A DNA stretch of 64,000 bases from Caldilinea sp. CFX5 (GTDB lineage Bacteria > Chloroflexota > Anaerolineae > Caldilineales > Caldilineaceae): assembly GCA_021405325.1 (NCBI GenBank), contig QWII01000021.1:71134-135133 (forward strand). The letters are read 5' to 3'. The translations under genes and the position numbers were made by a program. A model generated the notes under the pieces. That model was not told the DNA's origin and made no database searches. It worked only from the letters and a program-made list of their open reading frames with translations. Each line of letters begins with the position of its first letter. Position 1 is the stretch's first letter. Positions 1 to 9,750 of this stretch are shown one piece after another.

Positions 1-722
1 CCTTGCGCGCGCTCGGTGGCTTTCTGGCGGGTGCCGGTGGTGGCAATGACGCCGGTCTCTTCGATATTGGTTTCGACCAGACGGGCAGGTAATTGACGAA
101 ATTCAAAATCCGCCGCATCCAGACCGGGGTTGGCTGTCACCTGGAAGGTCACAGCAATTGGTTCGCGACCGGGAACCAGGGTAATGGTGGCGGCAGGGAT
201 GACATAGGCAACAAAAAAGCCAACGGCAGCCACCATCAAGAGACCGGCCAATCCCGTTCCCAACCAGCTTAACCAGAGCGGCAGCGGTTGGCGGTAAGCG
301 ATTTCGGAGCGAATACGCTTCTGCCGGGAACGGAAGTACGTCGGTGTGGTTTCCAGATCGATAATCTTGCGGCGGCGCCAACGGGGTTCATCGGGCAGGC
401 CGTCGCGCAGGCGGCGGGGGTGAAGCAAGGGGAGCGGCGGGCGCATACGCCAGTTGCTCTCCATAGCTTCCTCCGGCTTAACAAAAACCGGCAAACCAAG
501 GCTCGACGCCAGTTGATGAAGTTGTGGGTTACGGGTGATCAAACCAAGCTCACAGCGCTGCCGTTGCGCCTGCCGTTGGAGCAGCCGCAATTGCGCCAAA
601 TTTTGCAGTTCCGGCCAGCCCTCCGGCACAAGGAGTGCCACCCGTCGCCCGCGCAACCCCATCAACTGCCGGCGCACGGCGTCGAGGGTGGCTTCTGGAT
701 TGATTTCGAGCATTTCAGTCAT
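1..722 (-). CDS. Baseplate J/gp47-like membrane protein, 3' part cut by window edge
   Basis: This reading frame starts at 722 (M-T-E-M-L-E-I) and runs off the left edge without a stop, giving about 240 residues. It begins with a Rossmann-like segment (RRVALLVPEGWPELQ), continues through a basic linker, then has one membrane helix near residues 150-172 and the segment PAATITLVPGREP. That layout is familiar from Chloroflexota proteins annotated baseplate J/gp47 family. These proteins are probably membrane or envelope proteins rather than phage parts, but their function is not established. The gene lies 77 nt downstream of alaS on the same strand, separated by a perfect hairpin. The family assignment comes from memory of the pattern; the missing C-terminal half would decide it. 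Confidence 0.6.
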   Translation of the reverse strand, partial: MTEMLEINPEATLDAVRRQLMGLRGRRVALLVPEGWPELQNLAQLRLLQRQAQRQRCELGLITRNPQLHQLASSLGLPVFVKPEEAMESNWRMRPPLPLLHPRRLRDGLPDEPRWRRRKIIDLETTPTYFRSRQKRIRSEIAYRQPLPLWLSWLGTGLAGLLMVAAVGFFVAYVIPAATITLVPGREPIAVTFQVTANPGLDAADFEFRQLPARLVETNIEETGVIATTGTRQKATERAQ

Positions 723-736
723 AAGCAAGTTACGAA

Positions 737-798
737 TTACGAATTACGAATTACGAGTTACGAAGGAATATTCGTAACTCGTAATTCGTAATTCGTAA
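737..798. repeat. Perfect 28-bp palindrome built of iterated ttacgaa words
   Basis: Arms 737-764 and 771-798 are perfectly complementary with a 6-nt loop (ggaata). Each arm is a run of the words ttacgaa/ttacgag. It starts next to the alaS stop codon (800-802), so it may end alaS transcription, but there is no clean U-tract. Confidence 0.9.
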
Positions 799-799
799 A

Positions 800-3496
800 T
801 CACTTTAAGTTCTTTTCCACCCACGGTTGGACACTGGCGAGGGCTTCGGTCAATTTGGCGGGGTCTTTGCCGCCGGCCTGCGCCATGTTGGGGCGACCGC
901 CGCCGCCGCCGCCGATCACTTTGGCGGCATCACGCACCAGGTTGCCGGCGTGCATCCCGCGCCCGATCAGGTCTTGGGTGACAGAGGCGACCAGCATTGG
1001 TTTTTCATCGATGACGGCGCCCAACGTAACGACGCTGCTGCCCAGTTTGTCGCGGAACCAGTCGCTCATCTGGCGCATGGTATCCACATCGGCCGCGTTG
1101 ACCTGGACGGCCAGCACAGCAAAGCCATCGACACGGGTCGCCTGGTTGAGCAGGGATTGGGTGTCCTGCTGGGCTAGTTTCTGGCGCAGTTGGGCCAACT
1201 CTTTTTGCAACTGTTGATTTTGCGCCTGCAACTGTTCAATCGCATTATCGACTTCGGTCGGTTTGGTGCGCAGCAGACCAGCGGCGCGATCCAGCGCGCC
1301 GAGCCGCTCTTCAATCAAGCTTTCGGCATAGCGCCCCGTCACCACCTCAATACGGCGGATACCGGAAGAGACGCTGCCTTCGCTGACAATGCGGAAGCTG
1401 CCGATCTCGGCGGTGCTATCGACATGAGTGCCGCCGCAGAGTTCCATGCTGACGCCCTCGTCTTCGCCAAAGCTGACGACACGCACTTCGTCGCCATACT
1501 TTTCGCCAAAGAGCGCTATCGCGCCTTCTTGCACGGCTCGTTTATAGCTGGTCCAGCGGGTGTTGACGCTGTAGTTGGTCAGAATGATCTCGTTGGCCAG
1601 CCGTTCCATGTCGGCCAACTCTTCCTTGCTCACCGGCTGGCTATGGGTAAAGTCAAAGCGCAAACGCTCCGGCGCCACCAACGAACCGGCCTGATGGGCG
1701 TGCGTCCCCAGCCGGTGGCGGAGGACGGCGTGCAGCACATGGGTGCCGGTGTGGTTGCGCATAATGTCCCAACGACGCTCCGTGTCGATGCTCGCCTGGG
1801 CCGGGTCGCCGATGCGCAGGGAACCGCTGGTCACGGTGCCGATATGGACGATCAAGCCCGGAATGCGGCGGCGGGTGTCGGTGATCGCGACGATCCAGGC
1901 CGGTTCTTCCATCTCTTCGGGGAAGTAGTAGATTTCACCGGTGTCGCTCACCTGACCGCCGCTTTCGGCATAGAAAGGGGTTTCCGGCAGGACAATCTCA
2001 ACGGCGTCACCGGCGTGGACTTCTTCCACCCGTTGCCCATTGACCAGCAGCCCGATGATCTGGGTGTCAACCTCGGCCACATTCTCGTAGATGAGATGTT
2101 TGACCCCCTCTTCATCGACCAGCCCTTCGCGCTTCAGGTCGGCGAGCAGTTGCCCATAAACGCTCAAGTCCGCCGCTGTCTTCTCTTGGGCGGTTTCGCG
2201 GCTGCGCTCCTTAGCTTCATTGAGGGCAGCGCGGAAACCCGCCTCATCAACGGTAAAACCGGCGTCGCCGGCCACGTCGCGGGTCAAGTCAACCGGGAAG
2301 CCATAGGTGTCCCAGAGGCGGAAGGCGTCTTTGCCGGCAATTTCGGTTTTGCCCGCCGCCCGCAGATCGCTCATGAGATCGTCGAGCAGGCTCAGGCCGG
2401 TGGTCAACGTGCGGTGGAAGCGTTCTTCTTCCTCGGTGATGGTCTGCAAAATAAAGTCACGTTTGTTGACCAGATCGGTGTAATGGCCGCCCATCATGTC
2501 GATGACCGTCGCGGCGATCTGCGCCAGGAAGGGGCCTTCAAAGCCGATGAGCTTACCAAAGCGCGCCGCCCGCCGCAGAATCATGCGCAGGACATAGCTG
2601 CGTCCTTCGTTGCCGGGCAACACGCCGTCACCAATCAAAAAGGTGCAGGAACGGCTGTGGTCGGCAATGGCGCGGTAGCGGGCCAGGTTCGCCAGCCGGT
2701 GCGCTTCATCTTGCCCCAGCAACGACTGGATACGCTGCATGATCGGCATAAAGGCGTCGGTGTCGTAGTTGTTATCTTTGCCCTGGAGAATGCTGGCAAT
2801 GCGTTCCAGGCCAGCGCCTGTATCGACGCTGGGTTTGGGCAGTGGCGTCAGTGTGCCGTCCGCCTTGGAATCATATTGCATGAAGACCAGATTCCAGATT
2901 TCCAGATACTCGTCGTCTTTGTTGACGCCGCCGCTCACCTGTTTGTCCAGGTCGCCCCAGTAGTAGTGGATCTCGGAGCAGGGGCCACAGGGGCCGGTGT
3001 CGCCCATTGCCCACCAGTTGTCCTTTTTGCCAAAGCGCAGGACGCGTTCGGGCGCAGCGCCGGTTTCGACCCAGAGCCGCTCGGCTTCATCGTCGTCGGT
3101 GTAGACGGTGAACCAGAGCCGTTCCAGCGGCAACCCGAGTTCATCAACGAGCAGGTGCCAGGCCCAGCGGATGGCGTCCTTTTTAAAGTAGTCGCCAAAG
3201 GAGAAGTTGCCCAACATCTCAAAAAAGGTGTGGTGGCGCGGGCTGGGGCCGACATTCTCTAAATCGTTATGCTTCCCGGAGACGCGCATACACTTCTGGC
3301 TGGTGGCGGCGCGGCTATAATCGCGTTTTTCCAACCCCAAAAAGAGGTCTTTGAACTGCACCATGCCGGCATTGGTCAGCAACAAGGTCGGGTCATTGGC
3401 CGGCACCAGGCTGCTGCTCTCGACCACGGCGTGGTTCAGTTCGCCCCAATATTCAAACCATAATTGACGGATTTCGTTGGTTGACAATCGTTTCAT
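800..3496 (-). CDS. alaS: Alanine--tRNA ligase
   Basis: This is a class II aminoacyl-tRNA synthetase that charges tRNA-Ala with alanine in the cytoplasm. The 898 residues match the usual full-length bacterial enzyme. The N-terminal catalytic domain carries the QLWFEYWGELNH start and the NLVFMQYD and VDTGAGLERI segments. The editing domain has the zinc motifs HTGTH (near residue 580) and CGGTHV (near 685), which deacylate mischarged Ser- and Gly-tRNA. The C-Ala domain ends with the glycine-rich GGGGGG-RP-x5-GG motif. ATG start; a near-consensus sigma-70 promoter lies 45-75 nt upstream. I saw no T-box leader. Confidence 0.98.
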   Translation of the reverse strand: MKRLSTNEIRQLWFEYWGELNHAVVESSSLVPANDPTLLLTNAGMVQFKDLFLGLEKRDYSRAATSQKCMRVSGKHNDLENVGPSPRHHTFFEMLGNFSFGDYFKKDAIRWAWHLLVDELGLPLERLWFTVYTDDDEAERLWVETGAAPERVLRFGKKDNWWAMGDTGPCGPCSEIHYYWGDLDKQVSGGVNKDDEYLEIWNLVFMQYDSKADGTLTPLPKPSVDTGAGLERIASILQGKDNNYDTDAFMPIMQRIQSLLGQDEAHRLANLARYRAIADHSRSCTFLIGDGVLPGNEGRSYVLRMILRRAARFGKLIGFEGPFLAQIAATVIDMMGGHYTDLVNKRDFILQTITEEEERFHRTLTTGLSLLDDLMSDLRAAGKTEIAGKDAFRLWDTYGFPVDLTRDVAGDAGFTVDEAGFRAALNEAKERSRETAQEKTAADLSVYGQLLADLKREGLVDEEGVKHLIYENVAEVDTQIIGLLVNGQRVEEVHAGDAVEIVLPETPFYAESGGQVSDTGEIYYFPEEMEEPAWIVAITDTRRRIPGLIVHIGTVTSGSLRIGDPAQASIDTERRWDIMRNHTGTHVLHAVLRHRLGTHAHQAGSLVAPERLRFDFTHSQPVSKEELADMERLANEIILTNYSVNTRWTSYKRAVQEGAIALFGEKYGDEVRVVSFGEDEGVSMELCGGTHVDSTAEIGSFRIVSEGSVSSGIRRIEVVTGRYAESLIEERLGALDRAAGLLRTKPTEVDNAIEQLQAQNQQLQKELAQLRQKLAQQDTQSLLNQATRVDGFAVLAVQVNAADVDTMRQMSDWFRDKLGSSVVTLGAVIDEKPMLVASVTQDLIGRGMHAGNLVRDAAKVIGGGGGGRPNMAQAGGKDPAKLTEALASVQPWVEKNLK

Positions 3497-3541
3497 AAAG
3501 CTTCACTTTTTTCGCAAAGGATTCAGTTTTTCTTTGTTGTG

Positions 3542-3570
3542 ATTGTAGGGCAATCGGGAAAGGGTGTCAA
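3542..3570 (-). promoter_or_regulatory. Sigma-70 promoter for alaS
   Basis: On the minus strand the -35 is TTGACA (3565-3570), then a 17-nt spacer, then the -10 TACAAT (3542-3547). It lies 46 nt upstream of the alaS ATG. Five of six -10 bases and all six -35 bases match consensus. Confidence 0.8.
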
Positions 3571-3786
3571 ACTTATGGGGTGATGGGGGAGAGTGGAGGG
3601 CGTCTACCGCTTAGTAATGCGTTTATATTACTAAAGAGCGAAAAAGAGGCAAAGGGAGAGCTTATGCAGGAACTTCTACCACACCTGCAGGACCATCAAC
3701 AGTGAAGGTTAAATAATTGTTTGCATTGTAACGTGAGTTGGGTATAAAAGCAATTCAGATGCATTTCGTACTTGCAGAGCAAGTGG
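3571..3786. other. Gap between alaS promoter and TPR gene
   Basis: No gene is seen here. It holds two weak hairpins (TAGTAAT/ATTACTA near 3613-3634 and TGCAGG/CCTGCA near 3665-3690). These may end the transcript of the upstream TPR gene, but neither has a U-tract. Confidence 0.5.
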
Positions 3787-5103
3787 CTATGGAGCCAACG
3801 CTTCCTGCGCAACCGGCGCATATAGCGGCGAGAAATGGGGATTGATCTCTAAGGCTGTTTTCAAATGGGTACGGGCTGCTTCCTTGTCACTCAACCTGGC
3901 TGCGATCATGCCGGCATGGAAGTGCAGCAGCGCATCTTTTGTTTCCAGGCGTAGTGCTTCCTGGCTGAACTGCCACGCTTCTGCATATTCTCCCTGCTGG
4001 TAGAGCGCCCAGGCCAGTGTATCAGCCGCGTAGATGGTGGGGCGTTCGGCATAGGCGGTGCGCGCTTGTTGGACGGCGGCGACGGGGTCGTTGCCGTGGC
4101 TGGCGGTGAAGAGCGCCATTTCGAGATCGACATTCATCCCCGCGGCGGCGTTGAGTTGCTGGATCACACCGACCAGATCGTACTGCTGGCGAGCGGCGTC
4201 GGCTTGACCGGTCGCTTCATAGAGTTCACCGAGGGCGATGATAAATTCGGGGAGCGGCAAGCGTTCGCTAATCTGCTTGTAGATGGCAATGGCTTCATCG
4301 GTGTTGCCCTGCGCTGCGGCGACACGCGCCTGACCGGCCAGGGCATACGGATAGTTGGCCTTGGCAGCCAGCACCTGCTTATAAATCGCCGCCGCTTCCG
4401 TCACGTCGCCGCGGTTGAAATAGAGATGGCCCAAGTGGGTCAGCGTCCAGGCCCAGCTTTCGCTGCCGGGCAGGGCGGTTTGCACAGCGGAGCGCATGGC
4501 CTCAATCGCGCCATCGACATCGCCGTAGAGTTCCCGCAAGTACGATACCCGGCTGTACGAATCCAGATCCGGACGCAGATCGACCATCTTTTGCAGCGTC
4601 TGCACGGCTTCGTCGTAGCGCCCCAATTCGACTTGCCCATCCACCATGATTCCCAAGGTTTGGGCGCGGAACGGGTTGATGGCCCAGGCTTTGTCGGCCC
4701 AGACCAGGGCGCCGCGGAAATCATGCAGCGCCAGGGCCAGAATGCCTTGCCCCACCAGCGCATCCAGTTGTTTGGGGTCGCGGGTCAGTGCTTCGTCAAA
4801 CGCTTTGCCGGCGCGTGTATAAAGCGAAACATCGCCGCTTTCGCGCACCTGTTGCAACAACCCCAGACCCAACTGAGCATAGGCATAGGTATCATCCGGG
4901 TTATTTTGCAATCGATTTTCCAGCTTGCGGATCGCTTCCTGCGACGACAATTCGACCGGCGCCGGTGGCGTTACCATGCGTGCCGCTGGTGGCTGGAGAA
5001 CACGCCACCCCAGTGCGATCAACAAACTCACCAACGCCACCGCCAGCATGAGTAAAGCGCGACGGGGAAACCGATGGGTGCGAAAAGCCGTTGTGCGTAC
5101 CAT
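3787..5103 (-). CDS. Membrane-anchored TPR protein
   Basis: The 438-residue protein has a basic N-terminus, one membrane helix (residues about 16-34, LLMLAVALVSLLIALGW) and then tetratricopeptide repeats to the end (for example DTYAYAQLGLGLL, ALAGQARVAAAQGNTDEA, PHFSPL). TPR arrays bind protein partners; the anchor puts this one on the outer face of the membrane or as a cleaved secreted protein. It is the last gene of the minus-strand set NicO exporter, DUF4331, DUF4331, TPR, and a 115-nt hairpin-bearing gap separates it from the DUF4331 gene. ATG start with AGGAT seven bases upstream. The function is unknown; the company it keeps suggests a role with the DUF4331 proteins. Confidence 0.75.
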   Translation of the reverse strand: MVRTTAFRTHRFPRRALLMLAVALVSLLIALGWRVLQPPAARMVTPPAPVELSSQEAIRKLENRLQNNPDDTYAYAQLGLGLLQQVRESGDVSLYTRAGKAFDEALTRDPKQLDALVGQGILALALHDFRGALVWADKAWAINPFRAQTLGIMVDGQVELGRYDEAVQTLQKMVDLRPDLDSYSRVSYLRELYGDVDGAIEAMRSAVQTALPGSESWAWTLTHLGHLYFNRGDVTEAAAIYKQVLAAKANYPYALAGQARVAAAQGNTDEAIAIYKQISERLPLPEFIIALGELYEATGQADAARQQYDLVGVIQQLNAAAGMNVDLEMALFTASHGNDPVAAVQQARTAYAERPTIYAADTLAWALYQQGEYAEAWQFSQEALRLETKDALLHFHAGMIAARLSDKEAARTHLKTALEINPHFSPLYAPVAQEALAP

Positions 5104-5162
5104 AAAATGATCCTAATCCAGTAATTGCTTGCACTTGCAACACGTCGAGCCGTTGGAAATAC

Positions 5163-5198
5163 TTTCATAGGGGCACGAACTATTGTGCCCCTATGAAA
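5163..5198. repeat. 14-bp hairpin with A/T-rich flanks
   Basis: Arms 5163-5176 and 5185-5198 (tttcataggggcac and its complement) enclose an 8-nt loop. It lies between the second DUF4331 gene and the TPR gene on the minus strand and is flanked by T/A runs on both sides. It could work as an intrinsic terminator or as an RNA-stability hairpin. Confidence 0.75.
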
Positions 5199-5218
5199 AA
5201 CAGGACTTACCTCTTCAC

Positions 5219-7570
5219 TCAATCAGTCACAATCGGCAGGTAAGCTTTGCTAGCTTGGGTTGTATCAGTGGTGTTGCTGCCACTGCCCGCTTCCTGCGCG
5301 TCGATCACCTCATCTTCGTCAACGCCTTCGGGTTCGACCACGGTGGCCGGGTCAACCTCGCTGCGCCAGAGTGAGCTGCTCAACACACTGGTGCCGGCGG
5401 CCATGCTACTGCCGGCCGCGGCGGCCGTTGCACTGGTGCTATATTCAATGTAAAGCACCGGCGCTAGTGAGACGCTGCCGTCGTAGGCCCAGGCTTCGCG
5501 TTCACCCGTCCCCGTCACAATGATGTTGAGCGCATTGTTGGCGCTCCAACCACCACGGTTGACGATTTCCTGAATCACCGCGCTGAGGTCTGGCGTCCAG
5601 TACTTTTCGTTCTTCTTCCACTCCGGCACGTTGTTCCATGCTACATTGGCGCTTGTTGCAGCGCGACTACTAATGTTGCCATGAGCGTCGGTAAAGGCAG
5701 CGGCATTGTCGACAGCTTCGGCGACGAACTTCAAGGTAGTCGCCTTGTTGTCACTCTGTTTGGCAACAAAGGCGATATGCGCCTTCTGAATGGTTGCACC
5801 AGCCGGCACATTGACCTCGGCAAAGCGCAGCCCGATTGTCTGGCGATCTTCGCCTAAATCGAGGTCGCGGCTGGTAAAGTAGACCGAGCCACGCTTGCTC
5901 TCTTCCGCATCATCACGACCGGCTTTGATCAGGGCAGTGGTCGACTCAACCGCCGCTTGACCGGTCGGGTTATCATGGATATGTTCCTGCCCGCTTTGCG
6001 CCAACGCCATGTAGGGGAATTCACTGCGGAAGGGGCGATCATTAAAGTCGATGCCATCATCCAGGACGCCGATCAGCGCCGGGTTGAAGCTAAAACTAGT
6101 GTCGCGGCCATCCAGCACCGGGTAGGCGGCGCCGGCCACAGCCAGCAACTCAATCTCCACAATGTCATCAAAGAGACGGCGACCATTAGGGAAGCCGCAA
6201 GCATCGCCGCCAAGCACCCCCAAGCGGCTGGGGGTCGGCGAACAGAGGTCGCCCTTGATGGCGGTGTTGATACGAATCACTTCGGCGGGCACGACGTTGG
6301 CCGGTTGATTGACATTGAAGCCGGCGGGTAAGGTCACGGGACCACTCTTGGTCTGAATGGTAAAGGGAGCCGCCAGTTTCATGCCCGTTAAGAAGATGTC
6401 AAAGATGTCGCCGCGACCGGAGCGGGGTGTTTCAACATCCACTTCGGTGCTGCAGTTGTCATCGGCGTCGCCCGGTAGCGGGACGCCATAGAGGGCGCAG
6501 AGCAAGCGGCCAATTTCGGGATCTTCGACGCTACGCTGGAGTAGTGCACCCACATCTTCGCCTAACGCATCGGTATAGATGGGGAGATCCAACGAAGGAT
6601 CGATACTGTTAAAGGCATCTTTCAAGGCCAATGGAATAACCACTTCATTGACCAGCGGCATCCCAAGGCGAGAGACCTGGATTGCGTCGCCACTGTTTTC
6701 CAGCGTACCGAGGCCGGCAACGCCTTTGAGGACACGGGTGGCCGGGCGGCTGGCCGTGGCCCACACCCCCAGCACCGTTTCTGAACCCTGCGTCAAGCGA
6801 CTGATCGGCACTTCGATGACCATGCTATGATTGTTGAAACCGGCAACCGAATCGACGGGATCATTGTTACCGCTGCTGTAGCCGATTGGCGGTTGTTGAC
6901 CGCGCAGCGTTAAGAGGTCAAAGACTTGCAAATCGACCCAGAAGGCATCATCAACCTGGCCGGCATAGATCTTGATCGTATCACTGCCGTCGGTGACATT
7001 GTAGGTGAAGCTCTTTTCCAGGTCGGCAAAATTCGGCGTTGACTTGTTACCAATGTTGACCGGCGCCGTTAATTTATTGTTGACGAGAACTTTGTCACCA
7101 CCGGCGCTGGTTTCGGTGATGGTAATGCGTTGTTGGCGATTCCAGTTGGCGCCATCGTTCCCAATCGACCCTGTATTGTAGAGGAAGGTCAGCGGGTTCT
7201 TCACTTCCACTTTGCTGGAGAGCGTGTAGGTGTAATCCGCCTTAGCGTCGCCGTTGTTATCAACGTGGATGCTATAGAGAACGCCGTTGCCCCACTCAAA
7301 ATAGTTGGGGCCACCTTCCGGCCCTTCAAACGGAATCCAACTACCAACCAACACCAGATTGTCAGGATTGGCCGGCGAGACAAAGACATAGGTATCGGTG
7401 CCGTCCGCATAGGCGTCTTGCGAGATGAGCGGCGCTTCCCGGTGACTGGAAGCATTGACGCTGTCCTGATCGACCACCAGCGAAGTGGTGGTGAGCAGGA
7501 GCGGCGTTAACAGCACAGCAAGGACCAAGCCTAGCCGTGTTAACAGATGTTTCCTCGGTTTGGTGTTCAT
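5219..7570 (-). CDS. Secreted DUF4331 protein with C-terminal DNRLRE-like domain
   Basis: The 783-residue protein has a signal peptide (residues 1-40), then the hallmark SSHREAPLISQDAYADGTDTY of DUF4331. Most of the family domain follows (WIPFEGPEGGPN, SRLGMPLVNEVVIPLALKD, PSRLGVLGGDACGFPNGRR). From about residue 555 there is a beta-rich segment like the DNRLRE module of surface proteins (GLRFAEVNVPAGATIQKAHI). The C-terminus ends AYLPIVTD, a short tail shared with other exported proteins here. ATG start with AGGAG five bases upstream. DUF4331 has no assigned activity. It is clearly paralogous to its upstream neighbour, which lacks the C-terminal module. Confidence 0.88.
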   Translation of the reverse strand: MNTKPRKHLLTRLGLVLAVLLTPLLLTTTSLVVDQDSVNASSHREAPLISQDAYADGTDTYVFVSPANPDNLVLVGSWIPFEGPEGGPNYFEWGNGVLYSIHVDNNGDAKADYTYTLSSKVEVKNPLTFLYNTGSIGNDGANWNRQQRITITETSAGGDKVLVNNKLTAPVNIGNKSTPNFADLEKSFTYNVTDGSDTIKIYAGQVDDAFWVDLQVFDLLTLRGQQPPIGYSSGNNDPVDSVAGFNNHSMVIEVPISRLTQGSETVLGVWATASRPATRVLKGVAGLGTLENSGDAIQVSRLGMPLVNEVVIPLALKDAFNSIDPSLDLPIYTDALGEDVGALLQRSVEDPEIGRLLCALYGVPLPGDADDNCSTEVDVETPRSGRGDIFDIFLTGMKLAAPFTIQTKSGPVTLPAGFNVNQPANVVPAEVIRINTAIKGDLCSPTPSRLGVLGGDACGFPNGRRLFDDIVEIELLAVAGAAYPVLDGRDTSFSFNPALIGVLDDGIDFNDRPFRSEFPYMALAQSGQEHIHDNPTGQAAVESTTALIKAGRDDAEESKRGSVYFTSRDLDLGEDRQTIGLRFAEVNVPAGATIQKAHIAFVAKQSDNKATTLKFVAEAVDNAAAFTDAHGNISSRAATSANVAWNNVPEWKKNEKYWTPDLSAVIQEIVNRGGWSANNALNIIVTGTGEREAWAYDGSVSLAPVLYIEYSTSATAAAAGSSMAAGTSVLSSSLWRSEVDPATVVEPEGVDEDEVIDAQEAGSGSNTTDTTQASKAYLPIVTD

Positions 7571-7680
7571 ACAATCTCCTTATAGAATACCTTTGGGACG
7601 TTGCCGCGCTTCGGTTGACCGGCTGCCCGCAATGCCAACCGGTGTTGGTGCAGAAGCTGTGGCCTTGTCCTATCTTCAGA

Positions 7681-7729
7681 TTGAAAGATGAATCCTGAAG
7701 TTGATCCGACTGGCGGATTCATCTTTCAA
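7681..7729. repeat. 15-bp hairpin upstream of DUF4331 gene
   Basis: Arms 7681-7695 and 7715-7729 (ttgaaagatgaatcc and complement) have a 19-nt loop. It lies in the 240-nt gap between the two DUF4331 genes. Confidence 0.8.
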
Positions 7730-7750
7730 ATCATCAAACACGAACGCTGA

Positions 7751-7801
7751 TTCGTTGGTTCGTTGGTTGAGCCTGTCGAAACCAACGAACCAACCAACGA
7801 A
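7751..7801. repeat. Palindromic repeat, gttggttcgttgg family, copy 1
   Basis: Left arm 7751-7768 and right arm 7780-7801 consist of iterated ttggttcg/ccaacgaa words. The 11-nt loop is gagcctgtcga (7769-7779), and the right arm has one extra ccaa unit. It is a sister copy of 9751-9799, so the pair brackets the second DUF4331 gene. Confidence 0.88.
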
Positions 7802-7812
7802 CTAGCAAACGT

Positions 7813-9552
7813 CTACGGCTGCGGCACCCCGACATCGCGCCCGACCCATGAGAGCAGGAGGGTGAAGAAGGGGTTGGTGTGCCAGTGTTCCTGGCCGGAT
7901 TGGGCCATCCCCAGATAGGGGAAGGTCTTGGGATACTGACCGGCGCCGACCTGGACATTCTTGTAGTAGGGCACATCGTTGTAATCAATGCCATCGTTCA
8001 AGACATTGAGCAGGGCCGGGTTAAAAGCAAAGCTGGCATCACGCCCATCCAACACCTGGTAAGCCGCGCCGGCCACCGCTGCCAATTCGATCTCCACAAT
8101 GTCATCATACAGCCGCCGCCCATTGGGAAAACCACAGGCGTCACCACCGAGTACGCCGAGCCGACTGGGGGTGGGTGAGCAAGTATCACCCTTGATGTCG
8201 GTGTTAATGCGCATCATCTCCGCCGGCACCACGTTGGCTGGTCGGTTGACATTAAAGCCGGCAGGCAGGGTAACGTCGCCGCCCTTGGTCTTAATCGTAA
8301 AGGGTTTGGCCAGCACCATCCCACGCAGGAAGATGTCCACAATATCGCCACGACCAGAGCGCAAACCGCCGGCGCCCACATCGGAAATATACTGCACTTC
8401 AGTCTTGCAATCCTTGTTGGCATCACCCGGTAGCGGCACGCCATAGAGGCCGCAGAGTAAATTGCCGAGTTCCGGATCCTCCACGCTCTTTTGCAAGAGC
8501 TTTTGCAATTGAGCGCCACCAGGGCCACCAGTGGTGTACAACACGGCATCGACGCTGGGCGGGATGCTGTTAAAGGCATCCTTGAGTGCTAAGGGGATCA
8601 CCACTTCGTTGACCAACGGCATTCCCAGGCGGGAAACCTGAACATAGGGGCCGCTGCTGGTCTGGCTGTTGAGGGCGCCGATAACACGTGTGGCAGATCG
8701 ACGGGTGCCGGCCCAAACGCCCAACACCGGTTCATTGCCTTGCTTGAGGCGGGCCACCGGCACTTCCAGCACCAGGCTATGGACATTGAAGGCGCTGACG
8801 GAATCGGTAGGTTTGTTGTTGCCTTTGGCATACCCCAACGGCGGGCCGCCCGGTTTCAGCGGTGTGGTGCTTTGGCCGCGCAGGGTGAGCAGGTCAAAGA
8901 CTTGCAGATCAACCCAGAAGGGGTCGTCGGTCTGGCCGGCGAAGATCTTGATGCCACCCGGCACGCCATCCGCCGCATCATAGATGGTGGCGTCCACCAA
9001 TGCTGCATAGTTGGGCGTTGACTTTTCGCCGATGTTGGAGGGCGCTGCTGGTTTGCCGGCCACTAAAACGGTGGTTGTGCCATTTTCAGCGGTTTCCGTC
9101 ACGGTATAGATTTGCTGGCGGTTCCAGTCCACATCAGTGGGGCTATCGATGGCGCCGACGTTGTAGAGGAAAGTGGCGAGATTGCCAACCGTGACTTTGC
9201 TCGAAAGGGTATAGGTGAAATCGGCCTTGGCGTCGCCGTCATTGTCGACATAGATGTCATAGAGCGCTGTGTCGTCCCATTCCCAGTAATAGGGGCCGCC
9301 TTCCGGACCTTCAAAGGGAATCCAACTGCCGACCATCACCACATTGTTGTTGTTTTCCGGCGAAAGAAAGACATAGGAGTCGGTATTATCGGCAAAGGCA
9401 TCCTTCGAGATCAACGGCGCTTCGCGATGGCTGGATGCACTGGCCTGTGATTGGTTGGCAATCAGCACCGCGGTGATCAAGAGCAGTGGTGTCAGTAACG
9501 CACAACTGACCAAGGTCAGCCGGCGTAACGACGGTGATAGGGAAAGTTTCAT
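7813..9552 (-). CDS. Secreted DUF4331 protein
   Basis: The 579-residue protein has a signal peptide and the DUF4331 signature ASSHREAPLISKDAFADNTD, then essentially the same domain as its neighbour (WIPFEGPEGGPYYWEWDD, SRLGMPLVNEVVIPLALKD, GVLGGDACGFPNGRR). It lacks the DNRLRE-like and YLP tail segments. I place the start at 9552 (MKLSLSPSLRRL) because AAAGGA sits nine bases before it; an in-frame ATG seven codons upstream has no such site. It lies between the NicO exporter gene and the longer DUF4331 gene. The two DUF4331 genes look like an old tandem duplication. Function unknown. Confidence 0.88.
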   Translation of the reverse strand: MKLSLSPSLRRLTLVSCALLTPLLLITAVLIANQSQASASSHREAPLISKDAFADNTDSYVFLSPENNNNVVMVGSWIPFEGPEGGPYYWEWDDTALYDIYVDNDGDAKADFTYTLSSKVTVGNLATFLYNVGAIDSPTDVDWNRQQIYTVTETAENGTTTVLVAGKPAAPSNIGEKSTPNYAALVDATIYDAADGVPGGIKIFAGQTDDPFWVDLQVFDLLTLRGQSTTPLKPGGPPLGYAKGNNKPTDSVSAFNVHSLVLEVPVARLKQGNEPVLGVWAGTRRSATRVIGALNSQTSSGPYVQVSRLGMPLVNEVVIPLALKDAFNSIPPSVDAVLYTTGGPGGAQLQKLLQKSVEDPELGNLLCGLYGVPLPGDANKDCKTEVQYISDVGAGGLRSGRGDIVDIFLRGMVLAKPFTIKTKGGDVTLPAGFNVNRPANVVPAEMMRINTDIKGDTCSPTPSRLGVLGGDACGFPNGRRLYDDIVEIELAAVAGAAYQVLDGRDASFAFNPALLNVLNDGIDYNDVPYYKNVQVGAGQYPKTFPYLGMAQSGQEHWHTNPFFTLLLSWVGRDVGVPQP

Positions 9553-9750
9553 TGAACAAATTCCTTTCAGCATACAGCTTGAATAAAAGGTGATTGGATG
9601 AAAGTGCTTGCTACCGTGCTGCGTGATAGGTGTTGCGTGCCTCCTTTCGACCAGATTCTGAGTTTATTGACCACTTCAAGGCCGCGTTGAAGAGAAGTGC
9701 AAGCCTTTTGCGGCTTGACACAGCTACGTGGCTCTTTTGGCATTTGGGCT

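Noticed and set aside
1..722. Prophage tail gene
   Set aside because: Baseplate J-like similarity alone suggests a phage, but the membrane helix and Rossmann-like N-terminus fit the chromosomal Chloroflexota family, and no other phage gene is near.
1190..3262. 690-codon open frame on the plus strand
   Set aside because: It lies wholly antisense to alaS, which has strong motifs, promoter and full length. The long frame is a by-product of codon bias.
3497..3786. T-box leader for alaS
   Set aside because: No AGGGTGGNACCGCG-type T-box sequence, and a standard promoter lies close to the start codon.
4066..5055. 329-codon plus-strand frame
   Set aside because: It is antisense to the TPR protein and has no recognisable domain.
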